DNA from: a virus
Strand: one strand, 5' to 3'
DNA length: 24,967 bases
IMG/VR virus record: IMGVR_UViG_3300017708_000562
Coordinates: 1-24,967 of that record
Shown piece by piece: positions 1 through 7,454 of the stretch. The notes beneath the pieces were generated by a model. The model saw only the letters and a program-made list of their open reading frames with translations. It searched no databases and had not been told where the DNA came from. How positions within the stretch are numbered: the first letter of the stretch is position 1; each line of letters opens with the position of its first letter. The position numbers were made by a program, and so were the translations under genes.

Positions 1-1
1 A

Positions 2-373
2 GTTGACCCAGTATTCATGGAAATATTATCAGACGAGGATTCTCGATTCTTGAATGCTGATTATGGTGAATCAGGTGCACTACGTAATGGTCTAGTACTG
101 AACAACATGCATGGCTTCAGAATGTACGTTTCATCAAACCTTCCTGCAGTAGGCACAGGTTCTGGAACTACAGGGTCAGCTAACCAAAACAGTAATTTTG
201 GTGTGATCGTTGCAGGTCATGACTCAGCAGTAGCAACTGCAGAGCAGATCAGTAAGACTGAAACCTATCGTGATCCAGATAGCTTTGCTGACATTGTAAG
301 AGGAATGCACCTATATGGTCGCAAGATTCTACGTCCAGAAGCAATCGTCACTGCTAAATATAACGCAGCTTAA
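2..373 (+). CDS. Major capsid protein, C-terminal part (5' end outside window)
   Basis: The frame is open from base 2, so the start lies upstream and about 124 C-terminal residues are visible. An internal ATG at 17 falls inside conserved-looking sequence and is not believed to be the true start. The segment includes DEDSRFLNADYG, LRNGLVLN and, near the end, YRDPDSFADIVRGMHLYG followed by KILRPEA. From memory this matches the C-terminus of the coat protein of short-tailed phages abundant in marine viromes; I cannot run a search to confirm it. The protein would form the icosahedral shell. The next gene follows after 14 bases and begins the run of head and tail genes, which supports the call. 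The subfamily cannot be assigned without the N-terminal part. Confidence 0.75.
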   Translation, partial: VDPVFMEILSDEDSRFLNADYGESGALRNGLVLNNMHGFRMYVSSNLPAVGTGSGTTGSANQNSNFGVIVAGHDSAVATAEQISKTETYRDPDSFADIVRGMHLYGRKILRPEAIVTAKYNAA

Positions 374-380
374 GGGAGGA
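374..380 (+). promoter_or_regulatory. Strong ribosome binding site
   Basis: GGGAGGA lies directly after the capsid stop codon and 7 bases before the ATG at 388. It is the strongest Shine-Dalgarno match I noticed in the window. It fits high-level translation of an abundant head protein from the capsid transcript. Confidence 0.6.
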
Positions 381-387
381 TTGAATT

Positions 388-918
388 ATGGCTACTTATG
401 ATATGACAGCAAAAGCAACTACTGGCGTTAACTCTGACAGTATTGCTGAAGCTAAATCACGATTCCAATCAAATGGCATGTACATGCGTGAGGCTGTACT
501 TGACTTTGATAAGATGACTGCTGCAGGTTGGTCTGCTGCTAATGGTGACATCTTTCAACTACTAGAGATTCCTGCTGACACTATGGTAATGTTTGCAGGT
601 GCTTATGTTGAAGCTGCTGTCAATGGCTCATCTCCAACTGTTGACATTGACTTTGCTGAAGGCGATGACATTGTTGATGGTGGTGACGTTTCATCTACTG
701 GTTGGTTAGCACAAGGTACTAATGGTACTGCTATGACTACTGCAGGTACTCTTGCATTTACACAGCACGTAACAGCTACAGACACAATTGACGTTAAGTT
801 GGTTGCTGCTTCTGCAGACGTTACATCTGGACGCATTCGTGTTGTCGCAGGTTGTGTAGACACAGGTATCTCTGGTCGAGTACGTCCAGTTGATGTAGAT
901 CGTGATCTACTAGCATAA
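388..918 (+). CDS. Putative head decoration or minor structural protein
   Basis: A 176-residue acidic protein starting at an ATG with an excellent ribosome binding site. It directly follows the major capsid gene. It is rich in Ala, Thr, Asp, Gly and Val, with alternating hydrophobic and small residues (for example TMVMFAGAYVEAAV at about residues 65-78), which suggests mostly beta structure. There is no signal peptide and no catalytic motif. It has one cysteine, near the C-terminus (RVVAGCVD). The position behind the capsid gene and the small size suit a head decoration, head fibre or stabilising protein. The role is inferred from position and composition, because I do not recognise the family with certainty. 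A hairpin follows the stop codon. Confidence 0.5.
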   Translation: MATYDMTAKATTGVNSDSIAEAKSRFQSNGMYMREAVLDFDKMTAAGWSAANGDIFQLLEIPADTMVMFAGAYVEAAVNGSSPTVDIDFAEGDDIVDGGDVSSTGWLAQGTNGTAMTTAGTLAFTQHVTATDTIDVKLVAASADVTSGRIRVVAGCVDTGISGRVRPVDVDRDLLA

Positions 919-928
919 CTAAAACTTT

Positions 929-950
929 AGGGGCAGGGAGACTTGCCCCT
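929..950 (+). terminator. Hairpin after the head protein gene, possible weak terminator
   Basis: AGGGGCA (929-935) pairs perfectly with TGCCCCT (944-950) around an 8-base loop, giving a 7-bp GC-rich stem. Only a short broken T stretch (TTAGTAT) follows, so it may act as an attenuator or an mRNA 3'-end protector rather than a full terminator. It sits in the 57-base gap before the next gene, one of the wider gaps in the window, and would separate the abundant capsid transcript from the tail genes. Confidence 0.45.
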
Positions 951-975
951 TTAGTATACCTGAAGGATTTTTGTA

Positions 976-1704
976 ATGGCTACATTTGTTGCGCTCACTA
1001 ACGAGTTGCTTGTAAGACTTAATGAAGTAACCCTACCTGAAGGTGGAGATGGGTTTGCTACAGTACGAAACGTACAAGCTCTTGCCAAGCAAGCAATAAA
1101 CAACTCCATTAGAAATATCCTACAGACAGGCCAGGAGTGGCCTTTTCTTAAAACAACACAAACACAAACATTAATAGCAGGAACGAGACAGTATTCTTTT
1201 CCTACTGATTACTCTAAGGCTGACTGGCAAACATTCTACATTAAAAAGCTTACTTCTGTAGATAACACACCAATGCACTTACCTTCTATTAGTTATGAAG
1301 AGTATATTCAAAGGTTTAGGCATTTTGATGACACAGGAGATCAAACAGGTATTTCTTCTCCTACTCTTGTTTATCAAACAAACGAAGAAAAGTTTGGTGT
1401 TACTCCCATCCCTGACAACACTTATCAAGTAGAATACATATACTACTTTTTTCCTGCAGACCTTTCAAACTTTGATGACTTAGCTGTTATCCCTGATAGG
1501 TTTAAGCATGTTCTTATTGATGGTGCTATGATGTACATGATGAGATTTAGGTCTAATGAACAGAGTGCTTCAATGCACCAAAACAATTTTGATGATGGTA
1601 TAAAGACAATGAGGCGAGTTCTTGTTGATGAACCCCTCAGAGTAAGGTCAACAGTAGTTGATAGAATTAACTCCTCTAACCAAGTTTTAGGTAGAGTAAT
1701 GTAG
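976..1704 (+). CDS. Head-tail adaptor / tail tubular protein A-like
   Basis: A 242-residue protein beginning MATFVALTNELLVRLNEV, with AAGGA about 10 bases upstream. The N-terminal part looks helical (about residues 1-55). The motif QEWPFL (about residue 52) is followed by beta-rich sequence with a TRQYSFP turn, and the C-terminal half is helical with RFKHVLIDGAMMYMMRF (about residues 175-191). This pattern is typical of adaptor or gatekeeper proteins placed between the portal ring and the tail nozzle in short-tailed phages, analogous to T7 gp11 or P22 gp4. The place in the gene order, after capsid and before a large beta-rich protein, is the expected one. The stop codon is one base before the next start, so translation is probably coupled. 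The assignment rests on sequence feel and order, not on a database hit. Confidence 0.6.
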   Translation: MATFVALTNELLVRLNEVTLPEGGDGFATVRNVQALAKQAINNSIRNILQTGQEWPFLKTTQTQTLIAGTRQYSFPTDYSKADWQTFYIKKLTSVDNTPMHLPSISYEEYIQRFRHFDDTGDQTGISSPTLVYQTNEEKFGVTPIPDNTYQVEYIYYFFPADLSNFDDLAVIPDRFKHVLIDGAMMYMMRFRSNEQSASMHQNNFDDGIKTMRRVLVDEPLRVRSTVVDRINSSNQVLGRVM

Positions 1705-1705
1705 T

Positions 1706-3247
1706 ATGGCAGACAATCTAGGCTCATTTAAAGTTTTTGCTCAAGGTGGGCTGAACCTCAATCGTGATGTTCTTTCACAAGGGGAAACTCAACCTGGATC
1801 AGCAACAACTCTTATAAACTACGAAACTGCTGTTACTGGTGGTTACAGACGTGTAAGTGGTTTTACCAATGCGTATGGTACAGTTACAGGAACAGGAAGT
1901 GTTCTTGGGGTAGCAGTAGCAAATGGTATTAACGATGGTATTCTAGCTGCTCGTAAACCTTCTAGTGGATTTAATTACCTACACAAATGGAACGACTCTA
2001 GCTCATCCTGGGATGCAGTAACAACTTCTGGTTCTCCTACAATGGTAGGTGTAACTAAGGTTAGATTTACAAGGTATAACTTTGGTAGTCCAAAGGTTAT
2101 TCTTACAGATGGTATAAATCCTGCAGCTACCTATGATGGTACAACCTACACTCAGATTACTCACTCTGATGCCCCTACAGATCCTAAGTTTGCAGAAGTA
2201 TTTCACAACCATATGTTTTTAGCAGGTGATCCTGCAGAAAATACTAACCTGTACTTTAGTGCTCCTAACGCAGAAACAGATTATGCGACAGGCAATGGTG
2301 CAGGGGTTATAAACGTAGGGTTTCCTATTGTAGCTATCAAACCTTTTCGTGATGCCTTATTTATTTTTGGTATCAATAACATAAAAAGATTAGTAGGTAG
2401 GAACTCAACCAACTTTGTACTAGAGCATGTAACAAATGACCTTGGTTGCCTAGCTTCAGACAGCGTAGTTGAAATTGGTGGTGATCTACTCTTCTTATCT
2501 CAGGATGGTATCAGACCTATCTCAGGTACGAACAAAATTGGTGACGTTCAGCTTGAGTCTCTCTCTAAAAACATTCAGTCTTTGTTTACTGATGTTATTC
2601 TTGAAGAAGACCTAGATGCGTTATCATCTGTTGTTGTACGAAACAAATCTCAGTTCAGAATATTCTATGATGTAGATAATGCTAATGGTCTTATTGGTGG
2701 GCTACGTCTAGGTCAACAGGGTGGAATTAATTTTGAGTTTGGTCAACTACTAGGCATTGAAGTGACTTGTGCAGACAGTGCATACATAGGTCAGTTTGAG
2801 TTTGTAATACATGGGGATAAAAGTGGTAAAGTCCACAGACAGGAACAAGGGAATAATTTTGGTGGAAACAATATTGTAAGTGTCTACCAAACACCATTCT
2901 TGCACATGCAAGATCCAGAGCAACGTAAGATTATACATACTGTTGCTACTTACCTTAGATCAGAAGGTGATAACGAGATCATAATGTCAGTCATATATGA
3001 CTATGATGATAACACCATTCTTAATCCAACTAACTTTGCTTTGACTACTGAGGGTGCTGCTGCATTCTACAACGAAGCCATCTTTAATACGACAGCTATA
3101 TTTGATGGTAATCCTTCACCAGTGCAAAGGGTGAATGTTTCAGGGTCAGGCAAATCAGTTTCTTTTAGATATGTAACTAACGACACAAAGGCTGCACACA
3201 GTATTCAAGGTATTGTTGTAACGTTTGGAGTGGGGGATAGATTATAA
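1706..3247 (+). CDS. Tail nozzle / tail hub protein (gp12 or gp10-like)
   Basis: A 513-residue, mostly beta protein. It carries short repeated strand-turn segments of the kind seen in beta-propeller tail nozzles: GGYRRVSGF (about 46-54), KVILTDGINPAATYDG (about 129-144), EVFHNHMFLAGDP, FRDALFIFGINNIKRL and GDLLFLSQDGIRPI. In P22 gp10 and T7 gp12 this fold forms the tube below the adaptor. It has only two cysteines (GCLAS and VTCADS), which contrasts with the fibres downstream. The ATG is one base after the adaptor stop, and its own stop abuts the fibre start with no gap. The podovirus-like tail proposed for this genome rests largely on the adaptor-nozzle pair. Confidence 0.65.
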   Translation: MADNLGSFKVFAQGGLNLNRDVLSQGETQPGSATTLINYETAVTGGYRRVSGFTNAYGTVTGTGSVLGVAVANGINDGILAARKPSSGFNYLHKWNDSSSSWDAVTTSGSPTMVGVTKVRFTRYNFGSPKVILTDGINPAATYDGTTYTQITHSDAPTDPKFAEVFHNHMFLAGDPAENTNLYFSAPNAETDYATGNGAGVINVGFPIVAIKPFRDALFIFGINNIKRLVGRNSTNFVLEHVTNDLGCLASDSVVEIGGDLLFLSQDGIRPISGTNKIGDVQLESLSKNIQSLFTDVILEEDLDALSSVVVRNKSQFRIFYDVDNANGLIGGLRLGQQGGINFEFGQLLGIEVTCADSAYIGQFEFVIHGDKSGKVHRQEQGNNFGGNNIVSVYQTPFLHMQDPEQRKIIHTVATYLRSEGDNEIIMSVIYDYDDNTILNPTNFALTTEGAAAFYNEAIFNTTAIFDGNPSPVQRVNVSGSGKSVSFRYVTNDTKAAHSIQGIVVTFGVGDRL

Positions 3248-6200
3248 ATGGCAGGTTATACAAGACAGAGTGCTGCTGATATTGTTGCAAGTGCAGTTAT
3301 TAAAGCTGCTCCAATAGACGCAGAATTTCAACAAGTACTCGCAGCATTCAATGCAAGTTCAGGACACAAGCATGATGGCACTACAGCAGAGGGTGCTTTC
3401 ATTCCTATCATTTCTGATACAGATCAGTACAACAAAGTTTGTATAGATACTTCTAATAATCATATTAGATTTTTTACTGAGGTGTCTTCTGCTGCTGCAG
3501 AGCAAGTACGTATTCAAGATGGTGGGATTGTACCTACCACAACGAATGACGTAGACTTAGGAACTTCAAGTTTAAAATTCAAAGATATTCACCTGGCAGG
3601 AAATGGAACTGTTGGAGGTACGTTTGCTGTTACTGGTAATACTACCCTTGGTGGTACTCTTGGTATAACTGGTGTTACAACATTTTCTGATACTGTCTGT
3701 GCTCCTGCTTTTACAGCTACAGGAACTTCAACACTAGCCACAGTAGACATAAACGCAGGTGCAATTGATAACACAGTCATTGGTGCAAGCACTGCTGCTG
3801 CAGGTTCATTTACAACTGTTTCTACTACAGGTCAGGGTACGTTTGCTTCAGTAGACATAAATGGTGGTACTATCGATGGAACTACTGTTGGTGCGTCTAC
3901 AGCTTGTCCTGGAACTTTTTCAAGTCTTACTGCAACAACTGCAAACATTGATGGTGGTACAGTTGATGGTGCAGTTATAGGTGGTTCTTCTAGTGCTGCA
4001 GGTACGTTTACTGCTCTTACTACTACAGGTACATCTACTCATGCAACTGTAGATATTAATGGAGGAGCTATTGATGGGGCCACTATAGGTGGGTCTACTG
4101 CTGCAGCAATAACTGGTACAACAGTTACAGCAGACACATGTTTTGTAGGTGCTTTAGTTGGCAATGTAACTGGAAATGTAACTGGGAATGTCACAGGAGA
4201 TGCTTCAGGTTGTCATTCAGGACACTTTGATGGAATTGTTGGTTCTTCTTCCCCTACTACTGTAACAGGTTCAACTATTACTGCCAATACTTGCTTTGCA
4301 GGAAATCTAACAGGAAATGTAACAGGAAATATTACAGGTAACGTAACTTCAACAGGAACGTCTACCTTTTGTACTCTTCAACTAAATGGAGATATGACAG
4401 CTAACAGTAATAAGATTACTAACTTGGCTGCACCCACTGCTGATTCTGATGCTGTAAACAAATTGTATGTTGATAATGCTGTTGAAGGATTAGATGTAAA
4501 AGGTTCTGTTAAAGGAGCTACTACTGCAAATATTACACTGTCTGGTGCTCAAACTATTGATGGTGTATCTATCACAGCAGGAGATAGAGTTCTTGTAAAA
4601 GATCAGTCTAGTACTGAAGAGAATGGTGTTTACGTTGCTTCTGGTGGTTCATGGGCAAGAGCAGATGACGCAGATACTTGGGATAAACATGTTGGGGCTT
4701 TCTTTTTTGTAGAACAGGGTACAGCAAATGCTGATAATGGTTTTGTTGGTACTGTGGATGCAGGTGGCACTCTCAATACTACAGCTATCACTTTCGTACA
4801 GTTTTCAGGTGCAGGGCAGATTACAGCAGGTACTGGTCTTACTAAGTCTGGTAATACTATTAACGTTGTTACTGCAAACTCTGGTAGGATTGTAACTAAC
4901 GCAGACAACATTGACCTAGCAACTACAGGTGTAAGTGCAGGAACATTTAAGTCTGTTACTGTAGATGCTTATGGACGTGTTACTGGTGGTACAAATCCCA
5001 CTACTTTAGATGGGTATGGTATTACAGATGCGTATACTAAGACGTGCTCTAACACATTACTTGATGCTAAATTAAATCTAGCAGGTGGTACGATGACAGG
5101 GGATATTACCCTTGGATCTAACAAGATTACATCTACAGCTACACCTGCTACTGCAGATACACTGACTCGTAAGGGTTACGTAGATACTATGCTTCCTCTT
5201 GCAGGTGGTACAGTGACTGGTACTATAGATCTAGGATCTAACAAGATCACTACAACCTATACACCCACAAATGGTGTTGATCTCACTACAAAAACATATG
5301 TTGATAGTATACTTAGCTCAAGCACTGCTGCAGCCACGAGTGCTACTGCTGCTGCTACCTCTGCGACTTGTGCTGCATCTTCTGAAACTGCAGCCTGTTC
5401 CTCAAAGGATGCTGCTGCTGCGTCAGCAACCTCTGCAGCAAGTTCACTTGATCAATTTGATGACAGATACTTGGGAGACAAAAGCTCAAATCCATCTGTT
5501 GACAACGATGGGGATGCCCTTCTGACAGGAGCACTCTACTGGAATACAACAGACAATGCACTAAAAATTTATACAGGATCTTCTTGGAGTGCTGCTGCCT
5601 TTACCCTTGGTGATGCTCTTACTTGTATTCAACAGGATACTTCTCCAACTCTAGGTGGAAACCTAGCAGGTAATTCTAAATGTATTACTGGTGTAGCCAA
5701 TCTTTGTGCTACTAATCTTTGTGGTGCAGTCACAGGTAATGTCACAGGTAATCTTACAGGAAATGTTACAGGTAATGTAACGTCTTCTGGTACAAGTTGT
5801 TTTGCTACAGTTTGTACAACTGGTAACAGTACTCTTGTAGGAAATCTTACTGTTAATGGAAACACTACTTTAGGTAATGCAGCCAGTGATACTGTAACTC
5901 TTACAGCAGACGTTGCCTCTAATATTGTTCCAAGTGCTGATAGTACTCACAGTCTAGGTGATAGTTCTAATTACTGGTCACATGGATACATAGATGCTAT
6001 TACAACAACAGGAGCAGTTGTCATTGGGGGTAACTTAACTGTTAATGGTACTACCACTACTATCAACTCAACCAACAAAGTTCTTACTGATGCAATCATA
6101 GAATTAGCAAATGGGGTTACAGGTACACCTACAAATGATGCAGGTATCATTATTGAACGTGGTGACAGTGCTAACGCATTCATAGGTTTTGATGAATCAG

Positions 6201-7216
6201 CAGACAAGTTTATTGTAGGTACAGGATCATTTACTGGTGCATCTACAGGAAACCTTTCTATCACGACAGGCACACTTGTAGCTAACGTAGAAGGTGCTGT
6301 AACAGGTAATGCTACAACAGCTACTTGTTTACAGAATGCTCGAACCATTGGTGGTGTATCCTTTAATGGTTCAGCAAACATAAACTTACCAGGTGTTAAC
6401 ACTGCAGGAAACCAGAACACCTCTGGTAACGCAGCTACAGCAAGTACTTGGGCTACAGCTAGAACACTTTGTATCTGTGGAGATGCTACAGGTTCTGCTT
6501 CTATTAATGGGTCTGGTAATGTAAACTTGACAGTTGCAGTAGCAGATGATAGTCACAATCACACAGTAGCTAACGTTGATGGACTAGCAACATGTTTGTC
6601 AGGTAAAGCTGCAACGAATGGTTCTACCTCTAACAACTTTAATGGTTCTACTATTTGTGCTGCAAACTGTTTCAAATCACCAACTGTTTGTGGAACAGGA
6701 CTTGGATCATTTACATGTGCATGTGGTGCTGTTTGTGTGAAGTCTCCTCTAGTTTGTTCAACAGGTATGGTCTGTGCAGGTTCTTGTTTAAAAGGTCCAT
6801 TCATTGAATCAAACTGTGGATGTGCAGTAAATTGTTATAAATCACCAATAATTTGTGGTAGTACTTGTGTCAAAGGAGAAGTAGTTTGTGGCCCAACTAC
6901 AAGAGGTACGACAGCTTGCTTCACTGACTTCAACTCTACTTCTGATTGCAGATGCAAGGACAACATTACTACAGTAGAGAATGCTTACTGTAAGATTGGT
7001 CAGATCAGGGGTGTCAACTATAACTGGAAAGACTCTGGTAAGTACACACTTGGTGTTGTTGCTCAAGAGGTAGAGCAGACATTTCCAGAACTTGTCACAG
7101 AAGATGATGAGGGTTTCAAGTCAGTCAACTATAATGGTTTGGTTGGTGCTCTTATTGAAACTGTAAAATGTTTACAAGAAAAAGTAGAGGATCTAGAGAA
7201 TGGCTCTAAAGGTTAG
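3248..7216 (+). CDS. Tail fibre with C-terminal S74 intramolecular chaperone
   Basis: A 1322-residue fibre. The N-terminal ~90 residues (MAGYTRQSAADIV...) probably attach to the tail. Glycine/threonine-rich beta-repeats follow (TVDINGGTIDG-type units, about residues 160-290) with three GNVT arrays. Next come blocks common in phage fibres: NKITNLAAPTADSDAVN, ITAGDRVLVKDQSS, AGTGLTKSGNTINV and a second KIT/YVD series. An Ala/Ser coiled-coil-like stretch lies at about 690-735. The last ~90 residues match the S74 family: Ser1232 and Lys1237 of the SDxRxK motif, then GVVAQEVEQTFPELV. Known S74 domains drive trimerisation and are then cut off at the conserved Ser. About 40 cysteines are present, 18 of them in residues 1137-1236. 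They stand at normally Arg/Leu/Glu sites in the S74 domain (DCRCKDN, VKCLQEK). Receptor binding is inferred. Confidence 0.85.
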   Translation: MAGYTRQSAADIVASAVIKAAPIDAEFQQVLAAFNASSGHKHDGTTAEGAFIPIISDTDQYNKVCIDTSNNHIRFFTEVSSAAAEQVRIQDGGIVPTTTNDVDLGTSSLKFKDIHLAGNGTVGGTFAVTGNTTLGGTLGITGVTTFSDTVCAPAFTATGTSTLATVDINAGAIDNTVIGASTAAAGSFTTVSTTGQGTFASVDINGGTIDGTTVGASTACPGTFSSLTATTANIDGGTVDGAVIGGSSSAAGTFTALTTTGTSTHATVDINGGAIDGATIGGSTAAAITGTTVTADTCFVGALVGNVTGNVTGNVTGDASGCHSGHFDGIVGSSSPTTVTGSTITANTCFAGNLTGNVTGNITGNVTSTGTSTFCTLQLNGDMTANSNKITNLAAPTADSDAVNKLYVDNAVEGLDVKGSVKGATTANITLSGAQTIDGVSITAGDRVLVKDQSSTEENGVYVASGGSWARADDADTWDKHVGAFFFVEQGTANADNGFVGTVDAGGTLNTTAITFVQFSGAGQITAGTGLTKSGNTINVVTANSGRIVTNADNIDLATTGVSAGTFKSVTVDAYGRVTGGTNPTTLDGYGITDAYTKTCSNTLLDAKLNLAGGTMTGDITLGSNKITSTATPATADTLTRKGYVDTMLPLAGGTVTGTIDLGSNKITTTYTPTNGVDLTTKTYVDSILSSSTAAATSATAAATSATCAASSETAACSSKDAAAASATSAASSLDQFDDRYLGDKSSNPSVDNDGDALLTGALYWNTTDNALKIYTGSSWSAAAFTLGDALTCIQQDTSPTLGGNLAGNSKCITGVANLCATNLCGAVTGNVTGNLTGNVTGNVTSSGTSCFATVCTTGNSTLVGNLTVNGNTTLGNAASDTVTLTADVASNIVPSADSTHSLGDSSNYWSHGYIDAITTTGAVVIGGNLTVNGTTTTINSTNKVLTDAIIELANGVTGTPTNDAGIIIERGDSANAFIGFDESADKFIVGTGSFTGASTGNLSITTGTLVANVEGAVTGNATTATCLQNARTIGGVSFNGSANINLPGVNTAGNQNTSGNAATASTWATARTLCICGDATGSASINGSGNVNLTVAVADDSHNHTVANVDGLATCLSGKAATNGSTSNNFNGSTICAANCFKSPTVCGTGLGSFTCACGAVCVKSPLVCSTGMVCAGSCLKGPFIESNCGCAVNCYKSPIICGSTCVKGEVVCGPTTRGTTACFTDFNSTSDCRCKDNITTVENAYCKIGQIRGVNYNWKDSGKYTLGVVAQEVEQTFPELVTEDDEGFKSVNYNGLVGALIETVKCLQEKVEDLENGSKG
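4160..4198 (+). repeat. 12-bp coding tandem repeat, GNVT array 1
   Basis: Three imperfect 12-base in-frame units encode GNVTGNVTGNVT plus the following Gly. Third positions vary between units, so the peptide is conserved more than the DNA. Confidence 0.75.
4301..4348 (+). repeat. 12-bp coding tandem repeat, GNVT array 2
   Basis: Four in-frame units encode GNLTGNVTGNITGNVT. The array is of the same type as the one about 140 bases upstream and lies in the same fibre gene. Confidence 0.75.
5735..5782 (+). repeat. 12-bp coding tandem repeat, GNVT array 3
   Basis: Four in-frame units encode GNVTGNLTGNVTGNVT in the second half of the fibre. The three dispersed arrays are candidate recombination points for fibre length change. 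Confidence 0.75.
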
Positions 7217-7415
7217 TGGTACAACTGTAATAGATGACAGCAAGAACATTCCTTCAGGAACACCTTCAGTGCAAGGAACAATAGTTACAGCTACAGTTCT
7301 TACTGCTCCCACTGGCAGCACAGCACAAAGACCAGGCTCACCTGCAACAGGTCAACTTTTTTTTGATACTGATGAGGGAACAGTTGTAACTTACAATGGA
7401 ACAGAATGGGTTTAG
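7200..7415 (+). CDS. Small fibre-associated protein, paralogue of the next gene's N-terminus
   Basis: A 71-residue protein starting at an ATG inside the last codons of the fibre gene (17-base overlap, different frame), so it is probably translated by coupling. Its sequence MALKVSGTTVIDDSKNI ... RPGSPATGQLFFDTDEGTV ... YNGTEW lines up along its whole length with residues 1-70 of the following cysteine-rich protein (MAYKINGTTVVDNSRNV ... RPGSPATGSLYFDTDEGSL ... WDGSEW). This is a short domain often seen at the start of phage fibre proteins, where it probably mediates attachment. The copy here has no cysteine, while the aligned segment of the neighbour has five. It could be a stand-alone collar or fibre-tip protein, or a remnant of a fibre whose distal part was lost. 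The role is inferred. Confidence 0.6.
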   Translation: MALKVSGTTVIDDSKNIPSGTPSVQGTIVTATVLTAPTGSTAQRPGSPATGQLFFDTDEGTVVTYNGTEWV

Positions 7416-7454
7416 TATTCACGATAGTCTTCAGACTGAGAATAGGAAAGCAGA

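Noticed and set aside
5971-6420. 149-codon open frame on the minus strand inside the fibre gene
   Set aside because: It lies entirely within the well-supported fibre frame, is rich in Pro/Val from antisense reading of Gly/Thr-rich repeats, and has no recognisable domain.
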